Positions 1 through 8,008 of a stretch of DNA of 64,000 bases are shown piece after piece. The notes beneath the pieces were generated by a model, which had not been told where the DNA came from, did no database searches, and saw nothing but the letters and a program-made list of their open reading frames with translations. The translations under genes were made by a program, and so were the position numbers. Where the stretch lies: positions 1 through 64,000 of the forward strand of contig JAFUFS010000013.1 of the NCBI GenBank assembly GCA_017469745.1. Direction: 5' to 3'. Origin of the DNA: Bacteroidales bacterium. GTDB lineage: Bacteria > Bacteroidota > Bacteroidia > Bacteroidales > UBA932. Position 1 is the stretch's first letter; every line of letters begins with the position of its first letter.

Positions 1-46
1 CCTGCCGCTAGCGTTCATCCTGAGCCAGGATCAAACTCTTCTTTGT
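1..46 (-). rRNA. rrs: 16S ribosomal RNA, 5' end only (runs off the left edge)
   Basis: Read on the minus strand, positions 39 to 1 give the universal 16S 5' segment (AGAGTTTGATCCTGGCTCAG at 39-20), followed by ATGAACGCTAGCGGCAGG, which is the typical Bacteroidota start. Placing base 8 of E. coli numbering at 39 puts the mature 5' end near 46. The rest of the rRNA operon lies outside the window to the left. Confidence 0.96.
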
Positions 47-177
47 ATATACACTATTATTACTCTAAGTCCGATCCCGACAGGTTTCTTAAGAAATCAA
101 CGCTCTCGAATTCTCGTTACAATTTCTCGGTACTTGCTTGTACTTACTTCAGTCTTGTCAATGAACTTGTCAAAAAA

Positions 178-234
178 TCCCATTCGGCTCGCGAACGGGA
201 TTGCAAAGGTAAGCAGAAATTTTAATTCAGCAAA
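178..234 (-). promoter_or_regulatory. rRNA operon promoter with 5' leader hairpin
   Basis: On the minus strand TTTG (234-231) is followed after exactly 19 bases by TACCTTTG (211-204), a perfect match to the Bacteroidota -33/-7 pattern. A/T-rich tracts at 235-262 sit where an UP-like element would be. Just downstream, 200-178 can fold as a hairpin (TCCCGTTCG / CGAATGGGA, one G-T pair) at the very start of the transcript. The leader to the 16S start is about 150 bases and contains a 12-base palindrome, TTTCTTAAGAAA, at 85-96, possibly a processing or boundary element. The same -7 box and first bases recur at the tRNA-Asn promoter (54192-54206). Confidence 0.88.
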
Positions 235-251
235 CTTTTTTAAAGATTTTT

Positions 252-1679
252 TTAAGATTTTTTCTGTTTACGCTGGTTCATCAGAATCCTTGCCTGAAGC
301 TCCCAGGTGCGTAATCTATCCTTATACAGATTGTTAGCGTTAACCTTGTCGATGTCGAGCGATGCGTCGGAATTATCGTCCCATCTGCGACAATTGTAGA
401 CAACATCGTAGATCCGGCCGATCTGGTACTCCCTGGACACCCTCAGGCCAACCGCATAATCCTCCCCGTACTTGGTCACCGGGAAGTTGATCCTGCGCAG
501 CATCGGCACATAGAAAGCCCTCGGCGCTCCAAGGCCATTTATGCGGAGGGCATTGTTCCTTCCGTTCTCCGGAGTCCACTCGCGATGGTCGATGATCCCC
601 GGAGGCAGGGTCTCAAGATTGAAGTCAGTCATGCGATAGGTACCGATCACCATCGCACACCTCTGGGCATGAAAAGCGTCCACAAACTTCTGGACAGTGT
701 TCTCATCGTAGTAGACATCGTCCGAATCCAGCTGGATCGCAAAACGGCCGCACTTGGGATGATGCAGGGCTGCGTTCCAGTTGCCGCCGATGGCATGGTA
801 GGTCTTGTCCTGGGCGATGTAGACCAGTTTCGGATCATCCAAGAAACCCTTGATGACGTCGACCGTGCCATCGGTCGAATTGTCGTCAACGACGAAGACG
901 TTGTGCTTGAAAGAAGTCTTCTGGCTCAAGGCAGACCTGAGGGCATCCCCTATCGTACGCACCCTGTTCTTGCAAGGGATCACGACCGAAGCCTCATATT
1001 CAAAATCTCCTTCTGAGAAGTCGACCTCCTTGAATTCCGGCTCAAGGTAGCCGCCGACATCCTTGAGGTGGCTTGTACATGCCTTCTCCATCTCTATCTG
1101 GACTGCCCGGTTCTTGGGGTCCACATAATCGAAAAGCTTTTCGCCCGACTTGCGGGTGTCAGTCTCGATTTCATAATAAAGGTATTCATTGATGTGGACA
1201 AGGCTCCCCTTCTGCGAGACCTTAAGGCGAAGGTCATACAGCCCGGCATATTCATAATCGGCATCCATCCTGGAGACTGCCTCCTTCAACGCCGAGGTCC
1301 GGTAGATCATGACCGATCCGAAGTCGAAATCGTCCCTGAGGGCACCTTGCTGGCAGTCGATCACAGGCGCGAAAGTGCGCACGCCGTCCATCTCCTTGAA
1401 ATGGTCGGCGTAGACCATCGCGGCGGAAGCGTCCTCAGCCACGGAGAGGAAGCGCTCCAGGGCGAACTCCCCGAAACTGAGTTCAGTGGTCTTGATGTAG
1501 ATCATGGTAAACGGGGCGGACGCCATGGAAGCGATCTTCTTAACAGAAGCCGTGCTCTTGAAGGTCCTTGCATCCAGCAACTCTATCCGGGAGACCTCAT
1601 TCTGAGCCTTCAAGGCCGCCAGGGTTGGCGCAACCTGAGAGTCGTCAGCATAAGGGATGAAGCAGTCGATTCTTTTCAT
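252..1679 (-). CDS. Family 2 glycosyltransferase with a degenerate N-terminal GT-A-like half
   Basis: 475 aa. The C-terminal part (from about residue 220) is a clear GT-A family 2 domain: a VVIPCKNR start, the [10 protein letters not shown] nucleotide-binding motif and a DSD metal motif in QLDSDD. It should transfer a sugar from a nucleotide sugar in the cytoplasm; the acceptor is unknown. The N-terminal ~200 residues look like a second, decayed GT-A fold: they begin with [11 protein letters not shown] and contain MVYADHF, but IYIKTTEL stands where a DxD would be. I chose the ATG at 1679 rather than the longer reading from 1703, because a -7 box (TATTTTTG, 1708-1701) overlaps the upstream codons. 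The gene ends about 18 bases before the rRNA -33 box, in the same direction. Confidence 0.85.
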   Translation of the reverse strand: MKRIDCFIPYADDSQVAPTLAALKAQNEVSRIELLDARTFKSTASVKKIASMASAPFTMIYIKTTELSFGEFALERFLSVAEDASAAMVYADHFKEMDGVRTFAPVIDCQQGALRDDFDFGSVMIYRTSALKEAVSRMDADYEYAGLYDLRLKVSQKGSLVHINEYLYYEIETDTRKSGEKLFDYVDPKNRAVQIEMEKACTSHLKDVGGYLEPEFKEVDFSEGDFEYEASVVIPCKNRVRTIGDALRSALSQKTSFKHNVFVVDDNSTDGTVDVIKGFLDDPKLVYIAQDKTYHAIGGNWNAALHHPKCGRFAIQLDSDDVYYDENTVQKFVDAFHAQRCAMVIGTYRMTDFNLETLPPGIIDHREWTPENGRNNALRINGLGAPRAFYVPMLRRINFPVTKYGEDYAVGLRVSREYQIGRIYDVVYNCRRWDDNSDASLDIDKVNANNLYKDRLRTWELQARILMNQRKQKKS

Positions 1680-1700
1680 GAATATAATCTTTGGCAGAAA

Positions 1701-1730
1701 CAAAAATACGAAATTATATTAATATATTTG
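1701..1730. promoter_or_regulatory. Interleaved divergent promoters for the glycosyltransferase and tricorn-like genes
   Basis: A minus-strand -7 box TATTTTTG lies at 1708-1701 and a plus-strand -7 box TATATTTG at 1723-1730. Both match TAnnTTTG exactly, and no good -33 TTTG is found for either. The plus box ends 6 bases before the ATG at 1737, so that mRNA would be leaderless or nearly so. Each polymerase footprint would cover the other's -7 box. Confidence 0.55.
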
Positions 1731-1736
1731 TAGAAT

Positions 1737-4700
1737 ATGAAAAGGACATTACTCACTCTTGCGGCCCTGGTCATCACGGTCGCGTCAATCTCAGCACAGG
1801 AAACCCCAAGATGGCTCCGCAAAAGCGCCATCTCTCCGGACGGAACACAGGTAGCCTTCAGCTACAAGGGCGACATCTTCACCGTCAGCACCAACGGAGG
1901 CAGGGCTCTGCAGATCACAACCAATAACGCTTATGATTCGGATCCCATGTGGACTCCCGACGGAAAGATGATTGTCTTCTCTTCCTACAGGAAGGGGTCC
2001 AAGGACATCTACATCACTTCCGCCCAGGGAGGAGCCCCAAAGAGGCTTACGGACTACCATGGAGAAGAGACTCCCCTTTGCGTCCTGGATGGAGGCAGGA
2101 TCCTGTACACTTCCAGTTTCCAGCCTGACGCAAATTACGGAGGCTTCCCGAACACAGGCCAGATCTGGCAGGTCGACACTTCTGCCGGACGTCCGCTGCT
2201 GGTCACTTCCCTCCCGATGATGAACATGAGCGTCAACTCCGCAGGAGAAGTCATCTACGAAGACTATAAAGGTTATGAGGATGCCCTAAGGAAGCATCAC
2301 ACCTCTTCGGTGACAAGGGATATCTGGCTTTACAAGCCGGCCGCAGCTCAGGGTCAGAGGTTCCGCATCAAGGAAGACGGAGCTTTCACTAAGCTCAGTT
2401 CTTTCCGCGGAGAAGACCGCAACCCTGTCTTTGCTTCTGACGGGAAGACCTATTTCTTCCTTTCCGAGCAGGACGGAACCTTGAATGTCTACAAGGCTTC
2501 GACCGGATCCGCAGGCAATGCGACCCAGATCACCAAGTTCAAGGACAATCCTGTGAGGTTCCTCTCCGTCTCGAAGGAAGGCACGCTCTGTTTCTCATGG
2601 AACGGAGATCTTTACACCATGAAGGAAGGAGGCGAGCCCCGCAAGATAGCCATCACGGTCAGCAAGGATGAGAATGAGAATGACACTGAATTCATTACGT
2701 ACACCAACGGAGCTTCTTCAATGGACGTCTCCCCTGACGGGAAGGAGATAGCAGTGGTCATCCGCGGCGACGTGTTCGTCACATCCACTGAATACAGGAC
2801 CACGAAGCGCATCACCAACACTCCCGAGCAGGAGCGCAACGTCAGTTTCTCCAAAGACGGACGCACCCTTTACTATTCATCCGAAAGGAACGGGCACTGG
2901 GGCATCTGGAAGACCACCCTCGCCGACAAGAACGAGAAGTACTTCACCTATGCTACAAAGTTCGAGGAGCAGCTCGTGACCTCCGAGAAGGAGACCTGCT
3001 TCCAGCCGGACGTTTCCCCCGACGGCAATTGGATCGCGTTCCTAAGGGACAGGACCGAACTGGTCATCAAGTCCACCAAGGACGGCAAGGAGAAATCCCT
3101 CCTCAAAGGCGTGAACTATTCCTACCAGGACGGAGACCAGAGCTTCGAGTGGAGCCCTGACAGCAAGTACCTGCTTTCCCTGTACCAGGCAGACGGAGGA
3201 TGGAACAATTCCGACGTGGCCCTCATCGACATCGAGACCGGAGAAATCACCAACCTGACTCTCAGCGGCTACTCGGACGGCAATTTCAAGTGGTCGCTCA
3301 AGGGCTACGCGATGACATGGGAGTCGGACAAGAACGGTTACAGGAGCCACGGTAGCTGGGGTGCCGAATCCGACGTCTACATCATGTTCTTCGACGGGAA
3401 GGAAATGATGAAGTTCATGCGCGACAAGGAAGGCGAAGAGATCGCCAAGCTCATAGAGGAAGGCGGCAAGGAGAAAACCGAAAAACAGCTCGCCAAGGAG
3501 GAGAAGAAAGAAAAGAAAGACTCCGTAAAGCAGGCCGAGAAGCCTGAGAAGCTGAAGCTCGACCTAGAGGACAGGGAATTCAGGATCTCACGCCTCACCC
3601 GCAGTTCAAGCAGGCTCGGAGACTTCTACCTGACCCAGGACGGCACGAAACTCTATTACGTCACCCCTCTTGAGAGAGGCAACGACCTTTGCATGCTCGA
3701 TGTCAAGAAGGGAGACGTGAAGGTCATAAAGAAGGGCGTGTACGGCTCGATCGTACCTTCCCCTGACGACAAGACGCTCTACATGTTCTCTGGAGGCACC
3801 ATCTCCAAGATCAACGTGGCCAGCAACGCCATCACCCCCATCTCCTTCTCCGGAGACTACGAGTTCAAGCCGAAGGCAGAGAGGAACTACCTCTTCGAAC
3901 ATGTCTGGAAGCAGGTTGACGAGAAGTTCTACGACCCTGCAATCCATGGTATCAACTGGGCCGGTTACAGGGACAACTACCGTCAGTTCATGCCTTACAT
4001 CGACAACAATTTCGATTTCCAGGACCTTCTGTCCGAGATGCTCGGAGAGCTCAACGGTTCGCACACCGGAGCCAGGTACCGTCCGGGAAGCAGGATCAAC
4101 ATGGGTTGCCTGGGAGTCCTCTATGATTTCGATTACGAAGGAGACGGACTCAGGATCGCCGAAGTGCTTCCTGGAGGAGTCCTCAACATAGCCGATTCCG
4201 AAATTAAGGCCGGTGACACCATCGTGTCAATTGACGGAGAAAAGATCGAAGCCGGAAAGAGCTGGTTCAAGCTTCTCCAGAACAAGGTCGGCAAGAAAAC
4301 CGCCGTCGTAGTGAAGAAGGGCGGCAAGGAAGAGGAACTCTACGTGGTACCCGTCGGCAGCGAAAGTACCCTCATGTACCGCAGATGGGTCAAGCAGAGA
4401 GAACAGATGACCGACAGGCTCTCCGGAGGCAAGGTCGGTTACACCCATGTCCAAGGCATGGACTCTCCCAGCTTCAGGGAGGTTTATTCAAAACTCCTCG
4501 GCAAATACAGGAGCGCTGACGCTGCAGTGGTGGACACAAGGCACAACGGAGGCGGATGGCTGCATGACGACCTCGCCACCCTGCTCGGCGGCAAGGAATA
4601 TATCCGTTTCACACCCCGCGGCCAGTACATCGGCAGCGAGCCCTACAGCAAATGGAACAAGCCTTCCTGCGTCCTCGTGTGCGAAGACAACTACTCCGAC

Positions 4701-4979
4701 GCCTGCGGCTTCCCTTACACCTACAGGTCCCTGGGAATAGGGAAACTGATCGGCATGCCCGTGCCTGGCACTATGACGGCCGTCTGGTGGGAGACCATGC
4801 TGAATGGGATGGTCTTCGGAATCCCTCAGGTCGGAAGCTGGGGCGTCAAGGACGGAAGGTACCTCGAGAACATGCAGATCGAACCCGACATCAAGGTCGA
4901 GAATGATCCGGCATCCCTCCTGCGAGGAGAAGACAAGCAGCTTGAAGCTGCCGTAAAGGAAATGATGAAAACGAAATAA
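1737..4979 (+). CDS. Exported tricorn-like S41 protease with N-terminal beta-propeller
   Basis: 1080 aa with a signal peptide (MKRTLLTLAALV, cleavage near ISAQ, residue 21). Repeated beta-propeller PD40 units such as SPDGTQVAF and SPDGKEIAV fill roughly residues 25-640. A very charged Lys/Glu linker (about 570-610), a PDZ-like segment and an S41 domain follow. GSHTG (about 773) supplies the Ser-His pair of tricorn-type proteases, DTRHNGGGW (about 932) is the S41 core, and NYSDACGF (about 984) carries the nucleophilic Ser. This is a family of large peptidases that trim oligopeptides; a signal peptide places this one in the periplasm. It is first in a plus run, 5 bases before the next gene. Confidence 0.92.
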   Translation: MKRTLLTLAALVITVASISAQETPRWLRKSAISPDGTQVAFSYKGDIFTVSTNGGRALQITTNNAYDSDPMWTPDGKMIVFSSYRKGSKDIYITSAQGGAPKRLTDYHGEETPLCVLDGGRILYTSSFQPDANYGGFPNTGQIWQVDTSAGRPLLVTSLPMMNMSVNSAGEVIYEDYKGYEDALRKHHTSSVTRDIWLYKPAAAQGQRFRIKEDGAFTKLSSFRGEDRNPVFASDGKTYFFLSEQDGTLNVYKASTGSAGNATQITKFKDNPVRFLSVSKEGTLCFSWNGDLYTMKEGGEPRKIAITVSKDENENDTEFITYTNGASSMDVSPDGKEIAVVIRGDVFVTSTEYRTTKRITNTPEQERNVSFSKDGRTLYYSSERNGHWGIWKTTLADKNEKYFTYATKFEEQLVTSEKETCFQPDVSPDGNWIAFLRDRTELVIKSTKDGKEKSLLKGVNYSYQDGDQSFEWSPDSKYLLSLYQADGGWNNSDVALIDIETGEITNLTLSGYSDGNFKWSLKGYAMTWESDKNGYRSHGSWGAESDVYIMFFDGKEMMKFMRDKEGEEIAKLIEEGGKEKTEKQLAKEEKKEKKDSVKQAEKPEKLKLDLEDREFRISRLTRSSSRLGDFYLTQDGTKLYYVTPLERGNDLCMLDVKKGDVKVIKKGVYGSIVPSPDDKTLYMFSGGTISKINVASNAITPISFSGDYEFKPKAERNYLFEHVWKQVDEKFYDPAIHGINWAGYRDNYRQFMPYIDNNFDFQDLLSEMLGELNGSHTGARYRPGSRINMGCLGVLYDFDYEGDGLRIAEVLPGGVLNIADSEIKAGDTIVSIDGEKIEAGKSWFKLLQNKVGKKTAVVVKKGGKEEELYVVPVGSESTLMYRRWVKQREQMTDRLSGGKVGYTHVQGMDSPSFREVYSKLLGKYRSADAAVVDTRHNGGGWLHDDLATLLGGKEYIRFTPRGQYIGSEPYSKWNKPSCVLVCEDNYSDACGFPYTYRSLGIGKLIGMPVPGTMTAVWWETMLNGMVFGIPQVGSWGVKDGRYLENMQIEPDIKVENDPASLLRGEDKQLEAAVKEMMKTK

Positions 4980-4984
4980 CGAAT

Positions 4985-5707
4985 ATGGACAGCAAAGTAG
5001 TAATCATCCCCACCTACAACGAAAAGGAAAACATCGAGGCGATCATCCGCAAGGTGTTCTCCCTCGATGGAGAGTATCACGTCCTGATCATTGACGACGG
5101 CTCGCCGGACGGAACAGCCTCCATCGTCAAGAAACTCCGTGATGAGTTCAGCGGCCGCCTGTTCCTTATCGAAAGGAGCGGGAAGCAGGGACTTGGCACG
5201 GCCTATCTCACAGGATTCAAGTGGTCCCTGGACCATGACTATGACTACACCTTCGAGATGGATGCCGACTTCTCGCACAATCCCGATGACCTCCCGAGAC
5301 TCTATGAGGCCTGCCGCAACTGCGGCGGAGTGGCCATCGGTTCGCGCTACTGCGACGGCATCAGCGTGGTCAACTGGCCCATCGGAAGGATCCTGATGTC
5401 CTACTACGCATCGAAGTACGTACGCAGGGTGCTCGGCATGAAGATCCATGACTGCACCGCCGGCTTCAAGTGCTACAGCCGTGAAGCTCTCTCCTCCATT
5501 GACCTGGATGATGTAAGGATGAAAGGCTACGGCTTTCAGATCGAGATGAAGTACACGGCCTGGAAGCTCGGCTTCAAGCTGGTCGAGGTCCCCATCATCT
5601 TCGTCAACCGCAAGCTCGGCACTTCCAAGATGAGCAGCGGCATCTTCGGCGAAGCTTTCTGGGGCGTCATCAAGCTAAGGTTCAGGAAATTCCATCGCAA
5701 GGGCTGA
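4985..5707 (+). CDS. Polyprenol-phosphate mannosyl/glycosyltransferase (DPM1-like GT2)
   Basis: 240 aa, the size of the soluble DPM1-type enzyme without the membrane extension. It starts with IPTYNEKENIE, has LIIDDGSPDGT, the metal motif DADFSHNP, and the family signature WPIGRILMSYYAS followed by DCTAGFKCY. These enzymes move mannose or a similar sugar from a nucleotide sugar to polyprenol phosphate at the inner face of the membrane, feeding protein or envelope glycosylation. The donor cannot be decided from sequence. It follows the protease by 5 bases and its stop overlaps the next start by one base, so translation is probably coupled. Confidence 0.88.
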   Translation: MDSKVVIIPTYNEKENIEAIIRKVFSLDGEYHVLIIDDGSPDGTASIVKKLRDEFSGRLFLIERSGKQGLGTAYLTGFKWSLDHDYDYTFEMDADFSHNPDDLPRLYEACRNCGGVAIGSRYCDGISVVNWPIGRILMSYYASKYVRRVLGMKIHDCTAGFKCYSREALSSIDLDDVRMKGYGFQIEMKYTAWKLGFKLVEVPIIFVNRKLGTSKMSSGIFGEAFWGVIKLRFRKFHRKG

Positions 5708-7071
5708 TGTCTCGCAAACTCCTGACAAACGCCCTCATAGTGACAGGCTCCTCGAGTTTCAAGGGGAGCCTGGCCATTGACGGTGAAAGGATCTCAGGAG
5801 TTTGGCCCGGCGAAGGCTTGCCCTTCCCGGGAGCCGAAGCAATCGACCTCGGCGGAAGGATCCTGATGGCCGGAATGATAGATTCCCATGTCCATTTCAG
5901 GGAGCCCGGGATGACCTGGAAGGCAGACATCGCCAGCGAATCCGCAGCCGCACTCGAAGGAGGAGTGACTTCCTTCATCGACATGCCCAACACCGCTCCT
6001 CCCACCGTTTCCGCGGAAGCCATTGAAGACAAGCTTCAAAGGGCATCCTCTTCATCCAAAGCCAATTACGGTTTTCATCTCGGAGCGACCAACGACAATG
6101 TCCCGAGGATCAAGGAATATCTTGACACTGGTCTCGGCGAGAGATTCGGAGGAATAAAGGTCTTCATGGGATCATCCACCGGCAACATGCTGGTGGACAG
6201 GGATGAAAGCCTTGAAGAGGTCTTCAGGATCAAAGGGAAGCCTGTCCTGGTCCACAGCGAGGACGAAGGCCTGATCAAAGCCGGGCTGGAATCAGCTAGG
6301 CAGGCCTTTGGAGACAACATTCCCTTCGGATGCCACCCCACGATCAGGAGCCGGGAAGCTTGCATACGTTCAACGGAAAGGGCCTTGGAAAAGGCCGTCA
6401 GGCTGGGCACATCACTCCACATCCTTCATGTCAGCACGGCCGAGGAGGTCGATATGATCCGTGAGGCCAAGGCCAGCAACCCGCACATCACGGCGGAGAC
6501 TTCCGCCAACTACCTGTGGTTCAGCGAAGAAGACTATTCGAGACTGCTGGGCAAGGTAAAATGCAATCCTGCCGTAAAAGCAGCTTCTGACAGGGAGGCG
6601 CTGAGAAAGGCCCTGGCAGAAGGCATAATCGACACCTTAGGATCTGATCATGCTCCCCACCTCCTGAGCGAGAAAGACCGGCCATATATTCAATGCCCGT
6701 CCGGACTCCCTTCAGTCAGGGAGCAGCTGCCGGTACTTTTTACGCTTGCGAAGGAGTGCGGCATCCCGCCGGAGCGGATAGCCTCGGCCTGCTCGGAAAG
6801 GGTTGCAGAGATATTCAAAATCGAAGACAGGGGACGTCTTGCAGCGGGCTGCTATGCAGACCTGGTCGTGATCGATCCGGATAAAGAATTCACCGTCAAG
6901 GGAGAAGGGTACAAATGCGGTTGGAGTCCCTACGAAGGCACAGTCCTGAAGGGAAAGGTGGAGATGGTCTGGGTCAACGGCCGTCTTGCCGTGAACAACA
7001 GCACTTTGAATATTGGGACAGAACAATTCCAACCACAGCCACTAAGATTCCACCCCACTGCAGGGCAGTAA
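5707..7071 (+). CDS. pyrC: Dihydroorotase, class I
   Basis: 454 aa, normal for the long (type I) dihydroorotase. The metal-binding HVHFREPG motif is near residue 61, the GGIKVFMGSS segment near 150 holds the candidate carboxylated Lys, and GSDHAPH near 313 supplies the catalytic Asp and His. The enzyme closes carbamoyl-aspartate to dihydroorotate in pyrimidine synthesis. An allantoinase or other cyclic amidohydrolase is the alternative, but the FREPG and SDHAPH pattern favours dihydroorotase. The ATG overlaps the previous TGA. Its last 98 bases overlap the end of the convergent permease gene. Confidence 0.88.
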   Translation: MSRKLLTNALIVTGSSSFKGSLAIDGERISGVWPGEGLPFPGAEAIDLGGRILMAGMIDSHVHFREPGMTWKADIASESAAALEGGVTSFIDMPNTAPPTVSAEAIEDKLQRASSSSKANYGFHLGATNDNVPRIKEYLDTGLGERFGGIKVFMGSSTGNMLVDRDESLEEVFRIKGKPVLVHSEDEGLIKAGLESARQAFGDNIPFGCHPTIRSREACIRSTERALEKAVRLGTSLHILHVSTAEEVDMIREAKASNPHITAETSANYLWFSEEDYSRLLGKVKCNPAVKAASDREALRKALAEGIIDTLGSDHAPHLLSEKDRPYIQCPSGLPSVREQLPVLFTLAKECGIPPERIASACSERVAEIFKIEDRGRLAAGCYADLVVIDPDKEFTVKGEGYKCGWSPYEGTVLKGKVEMVWVNGRLAVNNSTLNIGTEQFQPQPLRFHPTAGQ

Positions 7072-7909
7072 GATGCTCTCTTCCAATCACCTCGGCTACC
7101 AGGGCGGTAGCCACGCACATCATTGCCAGGAAAACACTGGACTTGGCGACTCCCAGTCGTTTGATGGTCATTGCCCATAGTGAGAAAGCCAGGCTGGAAC
7201 AGAGAAGTGCAAGGCAGAAAACAGGCTTGAGAACCTTCCAGGACAGGAAACGCGGCTCATAATTCTCAATCCCCTTTGTCAGGAAGAACGGCAGGAAATA
7301 GACTGCACCTATCAGGAACTGGTACATCACGATGACCTGCGGCCTGTAGTCGCTGGCAAGCAGTTTAGTAAAGAGAGCATGCCCGACCTCCGAGAATACA
7401 GCAATGACCAGAAGTATCACTCCCAAGGTGAAATTGCCGGGAGTTCCGCATTCCATCTGGGAACGGAGCACCAGGCAGATGCCTGCAAGGGTCACGGCTA
7501 TTCCCAACCCGTTGACCAATGAGATCTTCTCCTTGAAGAATATGAAGGCTGCAAAGACCGAGAAGATGGGAACGGAGGCGATGATCATGGCGCTGATCGT
7601 CGGCGAACCCGTCTCCTTGATTCCGTATGTCTCACAAAGGAAGTAGACAAGCGGCTCGAATACAGCCAGGAGGGCAAACTTCCAGAGATCCTTCTTCCTT
7701 ATCAGCTTGAACTGACAGGTGAGCAGGTTGAAAACCAGGAGGACAAGGCCTGCCATCAGGATCCTTATCGGTACGAAAAAGAAGATCGGAATGTCCAGAG
7801 CTATCAACTGGTCGCTCCAGATGTAGGACATGCCCCAGAGCAAAATAGCCAAGGCGGAGAACACGTAGATCACCGCCTTGTTGTCACAAATGCTCTTGGG
7901 ACTTGTCAT
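6974..7909 (-). CDS. EamA/DMT-family permease
   Basis: 311 aa with about ten hydrophobic segments in two repeated halves, for example AILLWGMSYIWSDQL near the start and VILLVIAVFSEVGHALFTKLL at the start of the second half. This is typical of drug/metabolite transporters of the inner membrane, which export amino acids or other small molecules; the substrate is not inferable. The longer reading to 7963 is rejected because a TATATTTG -7 box (7945-7938) lies inside it; the ATG at 7909 gives a ~25-base leader. The 3' end overlaps dihydroorotase by 98 bases tail to tail. Confidence 0.82.
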   Translation of the reverse strand: MTSPKSICDNKAVIYVFSALAILLWGMSYIWSDQLIALDIPIFFFVPIRILMAGLVLLVFNLLTCQFKLIRKKDLWKFALLAVFEPLVYFLCETYGIKETGSPTISAMIIASVPIFSVFAAFIFFKEKISLVNGLGIAVTLAGICLVLRSQMECGTPGNFTLGVILLVIAVFSEVGHALFTKLLASDYRPQVIVMYQFLIGAVYFLPFFLTKGIENYEPRFLSWKVLKPVFCLALLCSSLAFSLWAMTIKRLGVAKSSVFLAMMCVATALVAEVIGREHLTALQWGGILVAVVGIVLSQYSKCCCSRQDGR

Positions 7910-7937
7910 ATTGGTTATCAGGTTAGTTTCACTTTGG

Positions 7938-7945
7938 CAAATATA
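7938..7945 (-). promoter_or_regulatory. -7 promoter box for the EamA permease
   Basis: TATATTTG on the minus strand matches TAnnTTTG and lies 28 bases before the chosen ATG. TTTG occurs upstream (7964-7961), but the spacer is only 15 bases, shorter than usual. Confidence 0.4.
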
Positions 7946-8008
7946 ATCAAATATTTTCAACAAAACCTAATCAAACAAACCCAAAATATGACAAATGTTA
8001 AAAGAAAT

